DNA of 64,000 nt, taken from NCBI RefSeq assembly GCF_031458395.1, contig NZ_JAVDYJ010000001.1, positions 310,001-374,000 on the forward strand, read 5' to 3'. Source of the DNA: Enteractinococcus fodinae. GTDB taxonomy: Bacteria > Actinomycetota > Actinomycetes > Actinomycetales > Micrococcaceae. Below the pieces are notes generated by a model. It saw only the letters and a program-made list of their open reading frames with translations. It made no database searches and was not told the origin of the DNA. Position 1 is the stretch's first letter. Each line of letters starts with the position of its first letter. Below are positions 62,498-64,000 of the stretch, in pieces. Position numbers and translations under genes: made by a program.

Positions 62498-63162
62498 GCC
62501 TCGGGGTCTTTCCGCTCCGCATCAATCACGACTTCTTTGCCATCTTCAAGGCTGACCGTTTTGCGGCTTTCGAAATCTGCTGGCGTCATTTCAACGTCGA
62601 AGACTCCGTTGCTGGTCACCGCACCGTGGACCACGTGCATGTTGTAGGAGGGGCCGCCTTCGTTGAAAATCCCCAAACCTGGCCCGACAGTCACCGGCGC
62701 GATCAAAAAGCGGTATACATCCACCAGTCCCGCTTGGTGCAATATTTGCGCCAGTTGAATGCTGCCGTGGACTTGCAGCTCTTTATCGTGGGTCACGCCC
62801 TTGAACCGAGCGATCTCGTCGAGAAAGTCTTCACCGAGCACCGTGGTGGTATCAGACCACACCTCACCTACCGGAGAGGACGTCACCACGTATTTTGTGC
62901 TGTTATTGATCAGCCCGGCGACCGGATCGTCCGGGTCTGTCACCTGAGGCCAGTGCGAAGCAAACGAATCATAGGTTTTGCGCCCTAATAAGAGCGCGCC
63001 GCATTGTTCGAACCAGCGGGAGACTGCTTGCCCGCATCCCTCATCGAACACAGACATCAGCCAGCCGCCGTTGGTGAACCCGCCGCGCGTGTCTTCGTCT
63101 GGGCCGCCGGGTGCTTGATTCACCCCGTCAAGGGTCATGAAGAGATTGACGCTCAAGAGCAT
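62494..63162 (-). CDS. RibD/dihydrofolate-reductase-like protein (paralogue B)
   Basis: Protein of 222 residues from ATG 63162, with AAGGAG eight bases upstream; an upstream in-frame start at 63198 lacks this. Start NLFMTLDGVNQAPGG, LLLGRKTYDSFA near 60, and HGSIQLAQILHQAGLVD near 130 are the RibD/DHFR fold marks. It is similar in family to paralogue A but clearly diverged. First gene of the three-gene unit. Confidence 0.83.
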   Translation of the reverse strand: MLLSVNLFMTLDGVNQAPGGPDEDTRGGFTNGGWLMSVFDEGCGQAVSRWFEQCGALLLGRKTYDSFASHWPQVTDPDDPVAGLINNSTKYVVTSSPVGEVWSDTTTVLGEDFLDEIARFKGVTHDKELQVHGSIQLAQILHQAGLVDVYRFLIAPVTVGPGLGIFNEGGPSYNMHVVHGAVTSNGVFDVEMTPADFESRKTVSLEDGKEVVIDAERKDPEA

Positions 63163-63500
63163 GTTGGATGCTCCTTCCAGATCGGAACGGAAAGCCATCC
63201 GTGTCCCCCATCATAGGAAACTCACAACGACCTTGAACATAGCGGCATTCGGTGCTGGCGTGACACCCATCCACCCGAGGGGAGTAGGACAGTTTGAGTG
63301 AACAATCTCTGGACTCGTGACCAGGGCGTATGGTCGACTCTGCGCTATTGCTTGTCGTATTCTTCGAGGGTCGGTAAGGCTCAGCTGACCGCACGGATTG
63401 TTTACGTATTTATCGTGAAAGCTGTCTCACTCAGGGCGCGCCCTTGTGCTTGCCAACTGATGAGCGGAACTTCCGTGGCGGTAGGGCATAATATAAAACG
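63163..63500. other. intergenic region with divergent promoters
   Basis: About 340 bases. It holds the start region of the reductase operon and, on the plus strand, CATAAT (63487-63492) just before the DedA ATG. A short palindrome GGGCGCGCCC is at 63434-63443. No gene seen. Confidence 0.4.
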
Positions 63501-64000
63501 ATGATTGAGCTTGTCGTAGTTACCCAGAGCGATGCCGGGGCTGCGCCCCAGGATGTCTCCTACGGCTGGCTCGGTGACATCGTGGTGGCCATCATGGAGG
63601 CCCTGGGCCCGATCGGCGTTGCGATAGCAGTGCTGGTAGAAAATATCTTCCCACCGATCCCCTCAGAGATTATGCTCGCCCTGGCAGGGTTCACCGCGGC
63701 CGATGGCGCCTTCACCCCCGCTGAGGCCATTTTCTGGGCGACAGTCGGTTCGGTCACGGGTGCGCTCGTGCTCTACGGCCTCGGCGCCTGGTTTGGTCGA
63801 CGGCGGCTCTATCGGGCGGCCTATGTCATGCCCCTGGTGGATATTGATGATGTAGCACGCACCGAACGCTGGTTTCTCAGATACGGGTATTGGACTGTCT
63901 TTTTCGGCAGAATGATCCCGATCTTTCGGTCGTTGATCTCCATTCCCGCTGGTCTTGAGCGGATGAATCTCTGGCTCTTTGCGCTCTTCACCACGCTTGG
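63501..64000 (+). CDS. DedA-family membrane protein, 5' part
   Basis: The frame runs from ATG 63501 beyond the window edge; about 166 residues are visible. ENIFPPIPSE near residue 50 is the DedA signature, and the segment FFGRMIPIFRSLISIPAG with the conserved Arg residues follows near 135. DedA proteins move lipid carriers or sustain membrane potential and are needed for envelope growth. There is no ribosome site, but a -10-like CATAAT ends 8 bases upstream, so the mRNA may be leaderless. Confidence 0.85.
   Translation, partial: MIELVVVTQSDAGAAPQDVSYGWLGDIVVAIMEALGPIGVAIAVLVENIFPPIPSEIMLALAGFTAADGAFTPAEAIFWATVGSVTGALVLYGLGAWFGRRRLYRAAYVMPLVDIDDVARTERWFLRYGYWTVFFGRMIPIFRSLISIPAGLERMNLWLFALFTTL

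Noticed and set aside
1-64000. CRISPR arrays, insertion sequences, integrase genes or attachment-site repeats
   Set aside because: I found no regularly spaced repeats, transposase-like proteins or terminal inverted repeats in the window.

Overview
The window reads as a chromosomal segment of a moderately high-GC actinobacterium. The most likely home is Micrococcales (a Micrococcaceae-type genus), but this is judged from codon use and gene types and not from a marker gene. Supporting signs are frequent GTG and TTG starts, at least one promoter placed for a leaderless transcript, a PadR/HAAS pair, a DesKR-like two-component system, and a CstA/CC-tailed peptide/ArsA-type ATPase set. I see no rRNA, tRNA, insertion sequence, prophage or CRISPR array. 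Both ends cut genes: a GlcG/HbpS-family gene on the left and a DedA-family gene on the right.

Layout. 1-1.9 kb: heme-binding-like fragment, zinc formaldehyde/alcohol dehydrogenase, AhpD-like protein. 2.0-5.4 kb (minus): FAD-dependent dehydrogenase and an MFS drug transporter. 5.5-8.5 kb: operon of CstA, a small protein ending Cys-Cys-stop, and an ArsA/Get3-type ATPase. 8.5-10.4 kb (minus): P1B-type metal ATPase with SPC and HEG motifs. 10.5-21.5 kb: a catabolic island under a divergently transcribed double Lrp/AsnC regulator. It holds an MHS transporter, an amidohydrolase, an AruI-like ThDP decarboxylase, an agmatinase/guanidinobutyrase-type ureohydrolase, a D-2-hydroxyacid dehydrogenase, an M20 amidohydrolase and an aldehyde dehydrogenase. 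The set fits breakdown of arginine or another guanidino compound through 2-ketoarginine, 4-guanidinobutanal and 4-guanidinobutyrate. 21.6-25.7 kb: small membrane-protein genes, PadR/HAAS and an M50 peptidase.

26.0-42.8 kb: an exopolysaccharide locus. Thirteen genes lie almost without gaps from 25958 to 39330: leader ORF, PglF-like dehydratase, PglE-like aminotransferase, PglC-like phosphoglycosyl transferase carrying an extra C-terminal acetyltransferase-like domain, ATP-grasp ligase, Wzz/BY-kinase, LMW-PTP, fold-III PLP decarboxylase, Wzy, GT4, Wzx and GalE. After them comes a second, divergently transcribed ATP-grasp/PLP-decarboxylase pair (40.1-42.8 kb), clearly paralogous to the two genes inside the operon. 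This duplicated ligase/decarboxylase module is the best candidate for an undescribed system, perhaps amide-linked decoration of the polysaccharide or of a precursor.

42.8-64 kb: mostly ordinary accessory metabolism and membrane functions. These include a PQQ-type sugar dehydrogenase lipoprotein, twin CNNM/CBS ion-transport proteins behind a long structured upstream region, a TetR-regulated epimerase, a lipoate-ligase-like protein, DoxX, a DesKR-like two-component system divergent from a small-multidrug-export protein, MFS and APC transporters, a lytic transglycosylase lipoprotein, two alpha/beta hydrolases, and an operon of two RibD/DHFR-like reductases flanking an ABM-domain protein.
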